NCBI RefSeq assembly: GCF_014489515.1
Contig: NZ_CP060782.1
Coordinates: 186,001-250,000, forward strand
DNA: 64,000 bases
Direction of reading: 5' to 3'
Origin: Sphingomonas sediminicola
GTDB taxonomy: Bacteria > Pseudomonadota > Alphaproteobacteria > Sphingomonadales > Sphingomonadaceae
The stretch's first letter is position 1. Every line of letters starts with the position of its first letter. Below are positions 10,709 to 19,414 of the stretch, in pieces. The translations under genes and the position numbers were made by a program. Below the pieces are notes generated by a model that saw nothing but the letters and a program-made list of their open reading frames with translations, had not been told where the DNA came from and did no database searches.

Positions 10709-10735
10709 ATTCGGCAGGGGAGCGTGATGCGTTAC
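10709..10735 (-). promoter_or_regulatory. SigF-type promoter motif upstream of the bufferin operon
   Basis: On the minus strand GTAAC (10735-10731) and CGAAT (10713-10709) are separated by exactly 17 bases. The same two boxes with the same spacing occur on the plus strand before the sigma factor gene. From memory, Caulobacter SigF promoters carry GTAACC and CGAA boxes at about this spacing. The expected transcript start is near 10702, leaving a ~130-base leader. Confidence 0.65.
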
Positions 10736-10776
10736 GGACCGGAGAAAAAATCTTTCATGGTTGTCCGGCTGGTGCT

Positions 10777-10803
10777 GTAACCGCGAGCTCGGAGCGGTCG
10801 AAT
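10777..10803 (+). promoter_or_regulatory. SigF-type promoter motif at the sigma factor gene
   Basis: GTAAC (10777-10781), 17 bases, CGAAT (10799-10803), identical in boxes and spacing to the motif before the divergent bufferin operon. It suggests autoregulation. The -10-like box overlaps the annotated ATG at 10802, so a transcript from it would start inside the reading frame. Confidence 0.5.
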
Positions 10804-11371
10804 GAAGCAGCATGACGAGGCGGATCTGCTCGAAGCCAAGCTGCGCGCGCTGATGATCGCGAGCATGAGCGGCCAATCCGAGGCGTATCAGACATTGCTC
10901 CGCCTCTGCTCCGTCCGGCTACGTTCCTATTTTGGGCGTCGCCTTGCCGGTCGCGAGCATGACGTGGAGGATCTCGTGCAGGAAACGCTGATTGCGATTC
11001 ATCGCAAGCGGGCAACCTACGACCAGTCGCTTCCATTCACCGCGTGGCTGCACGGGATCGCGCGCTATCGGCTGATCGACTTTCTGCGTCGCGACAGGCG
11101 CAAATTCGAAGTCCCGGTGGACGATGACGCTTTCGAGTTGGAGGGCGGGGACGCTTTCGCCGCGATACTCGCCGAGATCGACCTGGAGAGCCTGCTCGCC
11201 AGACTGACTCCCAACCAGGTCGCCGCAATTCGATTGACGCGCATTGAGGGGTATTCGGTGCGCGAGACCTCCGAACTGACCGGCCAGAGCGAGCCTTCGG
11301 TCAAGGTCAATGTACACCGCGGCCTCGGACGGCTCATGGCGACCATCAAGGGCGGCGGACATGCGAACTGA
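10802..11371 (+). CDS. ECF RNA polymerase sigma factor, SigF-like
   Basis: 189 residues with sigma region 2 (EDLVQETLIAIHRKRATYD, FTAWLHGIARYRLIDFLRR) and region 4 (LTPNQVAAIRLTRIEGYSVRETSELTGQSEPSVKVNVHRGL). Its neighbour is an NrsF-like anti-sigma factor and the divergent operon is bufferin-like, the context of Caulobacter SigF, which responds to heavy metals. ATG 10802 has GGAG 8 bases upstream and gives the family-like LEAKLRALM helix. A later start at 10853 is possible because a promoter motif overlaps 10802. Confidence 0.9.
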   Translation: MKQHDEADLLEAKLRALMIASMSGQSEAYQTLLRLCSVRLRSYFGRRLAGREHDVEDLVQETLIAIHRKRATYDQSLPFTAWLHGIARYRLIDFLRRDRRKFEVPVDDDAFELEGGDAFAAILAEIDLESLLARLTPNQVAAIRLTRIEGYSVRETSELTGQSEPSVKVNVHRGLGRLMATIKGGGHAN

Positions 11372-11996
11372 CGATCTCATCGCCGGATTGGCCGAAAGCC
11401 CCTGGCCCCGCGAGCGGCCTCCGATGCGCCTTGCAGCCGCGCTCCTCACCGGCTGGGCCATTGCGCTGGTCGGCCTTGTGCTGGCGCTCGGCCCGCCATT
11501 TGCTGCCGTGCGTGAAACCGGCCTCCTTCCGTTCGCGGTAAAGTTTGGTTTCACGCTGACATTCACCGTCTTCTCGGTGCTCGCCTCGATCGCGGCGGGC
11601 AGGCCAGGCAAACGGATTGCCTTCCGGCTGTCCCTGATTGCGGCGCCGTTCTTGGTCCTCGCCATTCTTGCGGCGCTGGAAATTAGCTCGACGCCACGGG
11701 ATGCCTGGGGTGAGTTATTTTTCGGAACGACATTCATCACCTGTCTGACGGCTATCGTGCTCGGAAGCATTCCGGTCCTCGTCGCCGGCTTTTGGGCTTA
11801 TCGCGAAATGGCGCCGACGCGGCCCGCCGTCGCAGGTCTGCTCGTCGGCCTGAGCGCTGGAGCGGCCGCCGCCTTCGCCTATGCGCTTTATTGCCCGGAA
11901 ACGACTGCCTGCTTCCTACTCGCGGCGTATACGCCTGGTGCTCTCCTGGCGTCTTTGGCGGGGATGGCAGCCGGGCAGCAGCTTTTGCGCTGGTAG
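11361..11996 (+). CDS. NrsF-like (DUF1109) membrane anti-sigma factor
   Basis: 211 residues with about six membrane helices, overlapping the sigma gene by 11 bases. NrsF holds SigF at the inner membrane and releases it under metal stress. Cysteines lie at 128 (FITCL), 178 (LYCPE) and 184 (TACF). The reported key cysteines of Caulobacter NrsF are near 131 and 181 (from memory), so 128 and 178 are the likely counterparts. I chose ATG 11361 (MRTDDLIAGL) because DUF1109 proteins start this way. Confidence 0.88.
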   Translation: MRTDDLIAGLAESPWPRERPPMRLAAALLTGWAIALVGLVLALGPPFAAVRETGLLPFAVKFGFTLTFTVFSVLASIAAGRPGKRIAFRLSLIAAPFLVLAILAALEISSTPRDAWGELFFGTTFITCLTAIVLGSIPVLVAGFWAYREMAPTRPAVAGLLVGLSAGAAAAFAYALYCPETTACFLLAAYTPGALLASLAGMAAGQQLLRW

Positions 11997-12101
11997 GCCA
12001 GCGTATCGGATCAATGCCTACCGGGCATGCCCGATCTGCTGGCGCCTGTCGTTGCGGGCGTGTAAGTAATCCACGCCTCGAACCCCGAGGGGAACGCGCT
12101 C

Positions 12102-13043
12102 ATGGAAATGCAGCAGGTTCGGTATTTCGTCGCCCTCGCGGGTACGCTGAACTTCACGCGCGCTGCCGAGCAGTGCAACGTCAGCCAGCCCGCGCTCACT
12201 CGGGCAATCCAGCAGCTGGAGCACGAGCTGGGCGGCCCGCTATTCCATCGCGAACGCGGGAACACACACCTGTCCGAGCTCGGACGGATGATGCTGCCCT
12301 ACCTGAAGACGGTCGAGGAAAGCTGCCGGGCAGCGCGCGACCAGGCCAAGGCAGTAAAAAAGCTCGAGCAGGCGACACTCACGATTGGCACCATGTGCAC
12401 GATCGGTCCCCAATTGGTCTCCGATTTGCTCGTTCGATTCCAGGCACAGCATCCGGGCGTGGAAGTGCGGATCATCGATACCGGCGCCCCCCAGATGATC
12501 GAATTGCTGGAGAAAGGCGACCTCGAGGTTGCCATTGTCGGCGTCCCGGACGAGCTGCCGCCGACCCTGCATCAGCTTCCGATCTTCGAGGAACGGTTTG
12601 TAATCGTTCTTCCGCCGAACCATCGGCTGGTTGCGCACAACCCGGTCCGCGCCGCCGAGCTGGACAAAGAGCCATATGTCAGCCGCTCCAATTGCGAGGT
12701 GTTCGAGCCGGTTCGGAAGGAGCTGTTCGCTCGCAACATCTATCTGCAACAGGTCTTCAGCTCGCCCCGCGACGATTGGGTGCAGGGGATGATCAAGGCC
12801 GGCCTCGGACTCGGTTTCTTCCCGGAATTCAGCGTGACCGATCCCGATCTCGTGGTCCGGCCTTTGGTCGAGCCGAGCTTCACCCGGACGATCTATCTCA
12901 CGACAGTGCGAGGCCGTCCCTATTCGCCGGCGGTCGGAGCGTTCGTGCAGGAGGCTCGGCGATATCCTTGGCCGGCGTCACGAATGGCAGCCGCCGGGGC
13001 AGACGCGATCTCCCTCCAGCAGCAGATCATGGCAGTCGGCTAA
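12102..13043 (+). CDS. LysR family transcriptional regulator
   Basis: 313 residues. The winged helix-turn-helix is at residues 1-60 (VRYFVALAGTLNFTRAAEQCNVSQPALTRAIQQLE), followed by a LysR substrate-binding domain. LysR proteins usually control a divergent or adjacent operon in response to a small molecule. The gene converges on the CMD-like gene and overlaps its 3' end by 66 bases. Its last ~25 residues look non-conserved. The inducer is unknown; the neighbouring CMD/MFS/cupin genes are the obvious candidates for control. Confidence 0.92.
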   Translation: MEMQQVRYFVALAGTLNFTRAAEQCNVSQPALTRAIQQLEHELGGPLFHRERGNTHLSELGRMMLPYLKTVEESCRAARDQAKAVKKLEQATLTIGTMCTIGPQLVSDLLVRFQAQHPGVEVRIIDTGAPQMIELLEKGDLEVAIVGVPDELPPTLHQLPIFEERFVIVLPPNHRLVAHNPVRAAELDKEPYVSRSNCEVFEPVRKELFARNIYLQQVFSSPRDDWVQGMIKAGLGLGFFPEFSVTDPDLVVRPLVEPSFTRTIYLTTVRGRPYSPAVGAFVQEARRYPWPASRMAAAGADAISLQQQIMAVG

Positions 13044-13379
13044 GGCATTCAGCGCCGCCGGGAATCCGCCGTAGACGGCGGATTGCATCAGGATCTCCAC
13101 GATTTCCGCCTTGGAGATGCCAAGCTTGGTCGCTGCTGCGACATGGTGTCGCAGCTGCGGGCCGCCGTGCCCGAGCGTTGCGAGCGCAGCGATCGCGACG
13201 ATCTCGCGGTCACGCATGCCGAGGTCGGCTCGCGAGTAGAGGTCGCCGAAAGGGAATTCGATCGCCATCCGCGCAAAATCGGGCGCCACTTCCGCAACCC
13301 GGCTCGTCAGGAACTGCTCGAGCGAGCCTGACGACAATTGCTGCATAATCTCCACGCCACGACGGTAACGCTCACTCAT
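12978..13379 (-). CDS. Carboxymuconolactone decarboxylase family protein
   Basis: 133 residues with the CMD/AhpD-like fold. The SRADLGMRDREIVAIAALATLGHGGPQLRHHVAAATKLG stretch is typical, with LMQSAVYGGFPAALNAL near the end. Members are lactone decarboxylases or peroxidase partners. The AhpD CxxC pair is absent from the core helix, so a lactone- or hydroperoxide-related enzyme is more likely than a true AhpD. ATG 13379 overlaps the MFS stop by one base (TAATG), so the two are coupled. Confidence 0.88.
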   Translation of the reverse strand: MSERYRRGVEIMQQLSSGSLEQFLTSRVAEVAPDFARMAIEFPFGDLYSRADLGMRDREIVAIAALATLGHGGPQLRHHVAAATKLGISKAEIVEILMQSAVYGGFPAALNALADCHDLLLEGDRVCPGGCHS

Positions 13380-14571
13380 TACGCACCTTCCGGTCTGACA
13401 AGCTTGGACCCCAGCAACGCGGCCAGGGCCAACGCCGCGAACACGCCCGCAACTGCCGCGGTCCATCCGAGGCGGTCGAACAACTGGCCAATCACCGCTG
13501 CGCCGGCGAGGCCGCCGCAATAATAGGAAGAGAGGTAAAGACCGCTGGCGGCCGCCTTGTCTCCTCGGGCGATGCGTCCGACATGCCCGGTCGCGACAGC
13601 CTGTGCAAAGAACGTCCCTACGCCGACGAGAGTCAGTCCCGCGATGACCGAATAGAGGCTTGGCAGGAGCACCAGCGCGAGGCCGACGAGCGCGACGGCG
13701 AGGCTGCCCGCCGCTGCGGGGCCGGGGCCGATCCGGCGCACCGTGGATCCGGCCATTGGCGTTGTGATCATCGAGGGCAGGAAGACGAGGAAGACCAAGC
13801 CAGCGCGGCCATCGACAGCGCATGCGGCGGGCGCATCAGAACGAAGCCGACGTAGGTGAAGATTCCGATGAAGCCGAACAGGATCAGGAATCCGATCGCG
13901 AACGTGCGGCGCAGCGCGGGGTCGGACAGATGCTCGAGCCATGCGTTCCAGAAACGGCCCTTGCGATCCATCGGCTCGGGTGCGTTCCGATGCAGGGCCA
14001 CGGTGACCAGAGACGCGCCCGCGATGTTCAGCAGCGCGAAGAAAAGGAAGCTGTGCTCGGCGCCGACCAGGCTCGCGACGAAGGCGGCGGTCAGGCGTCC
14101 GATGAGGTTGCTCGCGACGACCCCCGTTACATAGGCGGCAAGCGCGTGCGCAGTCCGGACTTCGCAACGTTCCGCAAGGTGCGTCAGCGTCAATGTAAAG
14201 GCCGCGGCCATGAATAGGCCCTGCACCACTCGCAGGATCGCGAAGACAGTAAGGTTGGGAGCGAAGGCGAGCATCGCCGTCGGCAAGGATAGTACGAGCA
14301 GGCTGAGCGCGATCGCGCGCTTGCGCTCGATATTCGCGCTGAACACGCCGACGAGAAGCCCGGAGATCGCCATGCCGAGCGTGCTGGCGTTGGCTGCCAG
14401 GCCGATCTGGGCCGGTGTGACCCCGTAGGATTGCGCCAAGCTGGGCAGGATTGCCTGGGTGGCGAAAAGGTCGACCAGAGTCAGGAAGCCGATCACCGCG
14501 ATGAGCAGCGATCGGTTAGCCGAAAGTCCGGCCGGCTCATGTGCGATCGCAGCGCGGGCAATGTCGGTCAT
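13379..14571 (-). CDS. MFS transporter, frameshifted in this sequence
   Basis: A 12-helix major facilitator of about 397 residues once joined. The first part (FLTLVDLFATQAILPSLAQ, LAANASTLGMAISGLLVG, the charged NIERKRAIALS loop) is in one frame. The second (GLVFLVFLPSMITTPMAGSTVRRIG to KLVRPEGA) is in another. One G added at the GG at 13800-13801 (coding strand) restores the frame. It resembles the AraJ/YnfM-type drug and sugar-efflux group; the substrate is unknown. It starts at ATG 14571 and lies between a cupin and a CMD-like gene on the same strand. Confidence 0.85.
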
Positions 14572-14659
14572 GGCGCAGTCCTGAAAGGGATGGCGTCCCG
14601 CCCGGGGGCAGAGGCGGGACGCCGATTTGCCGGCGAGGGAGCGGTTGCCGGCGCGGGGA

Positions 14660-15109
14660 TTACTGGCCGTGGAAGACGTCCGACGAGAGCAGGACGGCCG
14701 GCACGTTGCCGTGGTTTTCCCAATAGTGGCTGAGGCCATCGGCTTCGCGGCTGATGTCGCCGGCCTTGTGGTCGATCGGAGCGCCGCAAGCGGAGCTATG
14801 CTCGGTGATCGAACCGCTGATCACGTAGATCAGCGCGGGACGATCCTTGTGGCTGTGAAGTGGGACGATCCCGCCCGGCTGAACGACCAGGCGGCGAGTG
14901 CGCAACTGGCGGCCGTCGACACCGATCTCGGAACCGAGATTGATCGATCCGATCACGTCGTCGGTGACGCCCTTCGGCATCGTCGGCGCATTGGCGAGAT
15001 CGCTTGCACCGGCGGTCGAGCACTGGCCAGCAACTGCCGGGGTGGCGAAGCTGCCCATGGCCGCAACGGCAATGGCAGCCGTCGCGAGCTTGGTCTTGAG
15101 ATTGAACAT
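14660..15109 (-). CDS. Secreted cupin domain protein
   Basis: 149 residues with a signal peptide ending ATPAVA and a single cupin barrel. Metal ligands are likely in PLHSHKDRPALIYVISG (two His and, less clearly, others) and GLSHYWENHG. It has two cysteines (about 30 and 108) that could pair outside the cell. An AAGGAG ribosome site is 6 bases before the ATG. It is first in a likely minus-strand operon with the MFS and CMD-like genes. No substrate can be assigned. Confidence 0.85.
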   Translation of the reverse strand: MFNLKTKLATAAIAVAAMGSFATPAVAGQCSTAGASDLANAPTMPKGVTDDVIGSINLGSEIGVDGRQLRTRRLVVQPGGIVPLHSHKDRPALIYVISGSITEHSSACGAPIDHKAGDISREADGLSHYWENHGNVPAVLLSSDVFHGQ

Positions 15110-15353
15110 TGCCGTCTCCTTGAAATCTTCGAATGGGACGGTCGCGAAAGCCGGACTGCAGGATGCCAGAGAGTGTCTTCAGTCCCGTGCGTCATCGGCT
15201 GAGTTGCCGGCTTTCACGACGCTTCATCAAATTACGGAGCGCGGGCTTCTCGCGGAAATCGCAAGGCCGCATGGACTTCATGCACGAAGCGCATTTCCAT
15301 CATTCGCGTGTGTGGCCGATCCTAAGCGCTCAACCAGATTGGAGTGCTCGAAG
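15110..15353. other. Intergenic region between divergent cupin and SDR genes
   Basis: 244 bases with no convincing reading frame. It contains the ribosome site of the cupin and must hold promoters for both directions. I see no clear palindrome or known promoter motif. Confidence 0.5.
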
Positions 15354-16178
15354 ATGGACATGCAGGTCCAGGAAATGACGGACATGAATCGTCCGCTTGC
15401 AGGTAAGGTCGCGGTTGTCACCGGATCCACCAGCGGTATCGGGCTCGGGATCGCCCGCGCCTTCGCCGAAGCCGGTGCAAACGTGGTCATCAACGGCCTG
15501 GCAGAGCAGCGCGAGATCGACTTCGTTTGTGAAGAGCTCGACGGGATCTGCCCGGTCAGCCGCATCGTCTACAATGGCGCGAACTTGATGAAGCCCGATG
15601 AGGCGACCGGCCTCGTCGAAGAGACAATCGCCGAGTTCGGCGGGATCGACGTCCTCGTGAACAATGCGGGCATTCAGCACGTGAGCCCGATCGAAACCTT
15701 TCCGCCGGAGAAGTACGAGGCGATCATCGCCCTCAACCTCTCGGCCGCCTGGTACACGTCCCGCGCCGCTTTCAGTCAGATGAAGCAGGCCGGTTTCGGC
15801 CGCATCATCAACGTCGCGTCTGCACACGGCCTCGTCGCATCGCCGTTCAAGAGCGCCTACGTCGCCGCCAAGCACGGCGTGATCGGCCTCACCAAGACGC
15901 TCGCGCTCGAGGGCGCCGAGCACAACATCACCTGCAACGCGATCTGCCCGGGCTACGTCTGGACCCCGCTGGTCGAGAACCAGATTGACGACACCGCCAA
16001 AGCGCGGGGTATTTCCCGCGAAGAGGTGATCCGGGACGTCCTGCTCGCAGCTCAGCCGAACAAGCGTTTTGCGGAAGTCGAGGAGCTGGGTGCGCTCGCG
16101 GTCTTTCTGAGCGGACCCGGCGGCCGATCGATCACCGGGACCGCGCTTCCGGTCGACGGCGGCTGGACGGCGCACTGA
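15354..16178 (+). CDS. Short-chain dehydrogenase, 3-hydroxybutyrate dehydrogenase type
   Basis: 274 residues, classical SDR. The NAD-binding motif TGSTSGIG is at about 23-30, with NNAGIQHV, a catalytic Ser in NVASAHG, and the YVAAKHG Tyr-Lys pair. The HGLVASPFKSAYVAAKHGVIG and NAICPGYVWTPLVENQI segments closely resemble D-3-hydroxybutyrate dehydrogenase, which links hydroxybutyrate and acetoacetate. A GGAG lies 9 bases before ATG 15354; ATG 15384 (MNRPLAGK) is an alternative. It is followed by ndh and a patatin, a grouping seen in other alphaproteobacteria. Confidence 0.88.
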   Translation: MDMQVQEMTDMNRPLAGKVAVVTGSTSGIGLGIARAFAEAGANVVINGLAEQREIDFVCEELDGICPVSRIVYNGANLMKPDEATGLVEETIAEFGGIDVLVNNAGIQHVSPIETFPPEKYEAIIALNLSAAWYTSRAAFSQMKQAGFGRIINVASAHGLVASPFKSAYVAAKHGVIGLTKTLALEGAEHNITCNAICPGYVWTPLVENQIDDTAKARGISREEVIRDVLLAAQPNKRFAEVEELGALAVFLSGPGGRSITGTALPVDGGWTAH

Positions 16179-16185
16179 GACTGAA

Positions 16186-17484
16186 ATGCAGGAGGTGAGC
16201 ACTCGACCGCGCGTCGTCATCGTCGGAGCCGGCTTTGGCGGACTGGCCGCAGCCAAAAGGCTGGCCGGCCGGGCCGTCGATGTGACTGTGGTCGACCGGC
16301 GCAATCATCACCTGTTCCAGCCATTGCTGTATCAAGTTGCGACCGCAGCTTTGTCGCCCGCCGACATTGCGGCGCCAATTCGCTCGATCCTAGCGAATGC
16401 GCGGAACGTCCGCGTGCTTCTCGACGAAGTGCACGACGTAGACGCAGACTCAAACCGCGTCGCCCTCGCGAGCGGACGGAGCCTGGAATATGACTGGCTG
16501 ATCCTCGCGACGGGCGCTCGCCACAGCTATTTCGGCCGCGACGAATGGGCCGCGCATGCCCCGGGCCTCAAGAGCATAGAGGATGCGCTCGCAATTCGCC
16601 GCAAGGTGCTGCTCGCGCTCGAACAAGCGGAAAACGAGACCGATCCCGAGCGCCGCAAGGCTTTGCTTACGTTCGTCGTTATCGGCGCCGGCCCGACCGG
16701 CGTCGAGATGGCCGGAGCGATTGCCGAACTGGCGCGCCGCGCGGTCTCCAGCGACTTTAGAAGCATCACTCCGCATTGCTCACGCGTCGTCCTGGTCGAG
16801 GCAGGAAAGCGGGTACTTTCCGCTTTTCCCGGCAAGCTGTCGGACGATGCGGCACGGTCCCTGGTCGATCTCGGCGTCGAGGTGCGGCTCGGTTCCCCGG
16901 TTTTCGACGTCGGCTCGGGCTACGTTCAGCTCGGCGACGAGTTGATCCTGGCTCGCACGATTGTCTGGGCAGCAGGCGTGCAGGCCTCGCCCGCCGCGGA
17001 ATGGCTCGACGCCGAGCAGGACATGAACGGCCGGATCTTCGTCGAGCCCAACCTTCGGGTTCCATCTCGCGAACGCATCTTCGCGATCGGCGACACGGCC
17101 AACGCAGCCGATAGGAGTGGCAAGCCTTTGCCCGCCGTCGCACCCGTCGCCAAGCAACAGGGGCAATATGTCGCCGACGTCATTCTCGGCCGGCGCAAGG
17201 CTGCCTTTGCCTACCGTGACTTCGGCAATCTGGCGACGATCGGCCGCAGCAAAGCGGTCATCGACTGGGGCGCGCTGCAGCTCAGCGGCTTGACCGCCTG
17301 GCTGATCTGGTCGGTCGCCCACATCTGGTTCCTCGTGGGCTTCCGAAGCCGCATCGCCGTCGCGATCAGCTGGCTGTGGAGCTACGCGACCTACCAGCGA
17401 AACGCCCGCCTCATCACCGGCGAGCACCCAAGCACACCAACTCAACTGAAGCGTCTTCCGACGCTCGAAAGGAAATGCGCATGA
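16186..17484 (+). CDS. ndh: NADH dehydrogenase type 2 (NAD(P)/FAD-dependent oxidoreductase)
   Basis: 432 residues, a membrane-associated non-proton-pumping NADH:quinone oxidoreductase. The FAD motif GAGFGGLAAA is near residue 14, RNHHLFQPLLYQVATAALSP follows, and the NAD motif GAGPTGVEMAG is near 166. The C-terminal third has hydrophobic stretches (LTAWLIWSVAHIWFLVGF) for membrane binding. Its stop overlaps the patatin start (ATGA). Confidence 0.92.
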   Translation: MQEVSTRPRVVIVGAGFGGLAAAKRLAGRAVDVTVVDRRNHHLFQPLLYQVATAALSPADIAAPIRSILANARNVRVLLDEVHDVDADSNRVALASGRSLEYDWLILATGARHSYFGRDEWAAHAPGLKSIEDALAIRRKVLLALEQAENETDPERRKALLTFVVIGAGPTGVEMAGAIAELARRAVSSDFRSITPHCSRVVLVEAGKRVLSAFPGKLSDDAARSLVDLGVEVRLGSPVFDVGSGYVQLGDELILARTIVWAAGVQASPAAEWLDAEQDMNGRIFVEPNLRVPSRERIFAIGDTANAADRSGKPLPAVAPVAKQQGQYVADVILGRRKAAFAYRDFGNLATIGRSKAVIDWGALQLSGLTAWLIWSVAHIWFLVGFRSRIAVAISWLWSYATYQRNARLITGEHPSTPTQLKRLPTLERKCA

Positions 17485-18619
17485 CAACTCTCGCCAACGA
17501 AGTGGCCGCGCTTGGCCAGACCGTGCTCGTCCTTCAGGGCGGTGGTGCGCTCGGTGCTTACCAGGTCGGCGTTTACGAGGCGCTCGACGAAGCCGGGATC
17601 GCTCCGCAATGGGTGATCGGCACGTCCATCGGAGCGATCAACGCCGCTCTGATTGCCGGGAGCAAGCCCGGCGAGCGCGTCGAGAAGCTGTGCGAGTTCT
17701 GGTCGCGGGTTCAGAACGATCATCTCATTCCGCAGGGCATGCCGAACTGGATGGCCACCGCCGCGCGCAACTTCCGCGCGATCACCGCGGGCGTGCCGTC
17801 CTTCTTCACTCCCAATCCGATGGCGTTCCTGAGCCCCACAACCGGCTCGGGGCAGAAAAGGCCGGCTATTACACGGTCGATCCGCTGCGCCGCACGCTCG
17901 AGGAACTGGTCGACCTCGACCAGCTGAACAAGGGTGGGACTCGCATCACAGTTGGCGCCTCGAGCGTGCGCACGGCCGAGATGCGCTACTTCGATTCCCG
18001 GGACATGCCGCTGACGCTGGACCACGTTCTGGCCTCAGGCGCGCTTCCCCCGGGTTTTCCGCCAGTGCGGATCGACGGCGAGCTCTATTGGGACGGCGGC
18101 ATCCTCTCGAACACGCCGGTCGAGGTCGTGTTCGACGACAATCCGCGAAAGGACAGTCTCGTTTTCGCGGTGCATATCTGGAACCCGCACGGGCCAGAGC
18201 CGGAGACCATCTGGGAAGTGATGAACCGACAGAAGGACGTGCAATATTCGTCGCGGGCCGCAGCGCACATCAAGCGCCAGCGGCAGCTGCACAAGATGCG
18301 GCACATCATTGCCGAGCTGAGCAGAATGCTTCCCGAGGACAAGCGCCGCGACAATCGGCTGGCGGACATGGCGTCCTACGGCTGCCTGACGCGGATGCAC
18401 GTCGTCCGATTACTGGCGCCGGCGCTCGATCATGAAGATCACAGCAAGGACATCGACTTCAGCGCGAACGGCATCCGCCGGCGGCGCGAGGCTGGGTACC
18501 GCGACACGATGGAGACACTGGAGAAAGCGCCGTGGCGCGCTCCGGTTGACGACATCGAGGGTTTCATACTTCACGAAGCGAGCGGTGGGCGGATGGTCCA
18601 GACTGCTGCGGCGAGGTGA
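17481..18619 (+). CDS. Patatin-like phospholipase (DUF3734 type), frameshifted in this sequence
   Basis: A serine lipid hydrolase with a Ser-Asp dyad: oxyanion loop GGGALGAYQVG, nucleophile GTSIGA near residue 51, and the Asp in YWDGGILSNTP. The frame from ATG 17481 is lost after SPTTGSG and resumes as HNRLGAEKAGYYTVDP. One C added to CCCC at 17834-17837 joins them into 379 residues. The C-terminal part after the catalytic Asp is the DUF3734 region common beside hydroxybutyrate dehydrogenase genes. It overlaps ndh by 4 bases. Confidence 0.88.
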
Positions 18620-18722
18620 TGCGCGAAGCGCATGCGTCCGGCGCATCGAAACCATGAGCAATCGCGATTTCTCCTGAGCCTCCAAAACGGCGAAAATCCC
18701 GGACAGGACAAGGAGAGATCAG

Positions 18723-19238
18723 ATGTTCAGAAGCACGAAGCTCCACAAGAAATTCCTGGCGGTCCTGCTTCTCGCAGGTCCCGCGACGGTGGTTACGCCA
18801 CTGGTGGCCACGGCCGCGAAGGCTGCAACTCCGGTCGCCACGGCACCGGCCGAGGGCGTGATCAGGCAGAAGAGCGACTTCGCCTTCGATGAGACGGTTA
18901 CCCGCATCAAGGCGGACATCGCCGGCAAGGGCATCCGCTTTTTCGACGAGATCGACCACACGGCTCTCGGCGCCAGCGCAGACCTTCCGATCAATCGCTC
19001 GAAGCTGCTGCTGTTCGGCAATCCGCCGCTCGGCGTGCAGTTCCTGCAGTCCAATCCGCTTGCCGGCCTCGACTGGCCCGTGCGCATGCTCGTTACCCAG
19101 GACGACGCCGGACAAGTCTGGGTCAGCTGGAGCGACTTCCGCTTCGTAGCCAACCGCTACCAGCTCACCGATCGTGACGCGCAGATCGCCATGGCGAGCG
19201 AAGTCGCGGCCTCCATCGCATCTTCGACGAGGAAGTGA
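18723..19238 (+). CDS. DUF302 domain protein, exported
   Basis: 171 residues with an N-terminal signal or anchor (FLAVLLLAGPATVVTPLVATAA) and a C-terminal DUF302 domain: FDETVTRIKADIAGKGIRFFDEIDHTA, LLLFGNPPLGVQFLQSNPLAGLDWPVRMLV. DUF302 proteins bind small ligands or metals by structure, but their function is not settled. It lies in line with the SDR-ndh-patatin genes, 103 bases downstream. Confidence 0.85.
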   Translation: MFRSTKLHKKFLAVLLLAGPATVVTPLVATAAKAATPVATAPAEGVIRQKSDFAFDETVTRIKADIAGKGIRFFDEIDHTALGASADLPINRSKLLLFGNPPLGVQFLQSNPLAGLDWPVRMLVTQDDAGQVWVSWSDFRFVANRYQLTDRDAQIAMASEVAASIASSTRK

Positions 19239-19240
19239 TC

Positions 19241-19414
19241 ATGCCCTATTTCACCTCCCCCAACGAACGCATCGTCGGCCCGCTGCCACGCCGCGACATC
19301 CTCGCCGTTTGCGCATTCCTGAATCGCCAACCGGCGAACAGAAGGGCCGAGACGAACGGCGACGCCGCTGAGAGATTCCTGGACCGACTGGCCGCCGCCG
19401 CCCGGATGCAATGA
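19241..19414 (+). CDS. Small hypothetical protein, 57 residues
   Basis: ATG 19241 opens 57 codons (MPYFTSPNERIVGPLPRRD...), starting 2 bases after the DUF302 stop. Its TGA (19412-19414) overlaps the next gene's ATG at 19411 (ATGA). The tight spacing on both sides supports a real coupled gene. It is soluble, rich in Arg and Ala, with one Cys. No family recognised. Confidence 0.6.
   Translation: MPYFTSPNERIVGPLPRRDILAVCAFLNRQPANRRAETNGDAAERFLDRLAAAARMQ

Noticed and set aside
11792..13348. Plus-strand frame of 518 residues
   Set aside because: It runs through nrsF, lysR and the CMD-like gene in a third frame, with Arg/Gly-rich composition typical of shadows.
15330..16304. Minus-strand frame of 324 residues
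   Set aside because: Antisense of the SDR gene, which has complete catalytic motifs on the plus strand.
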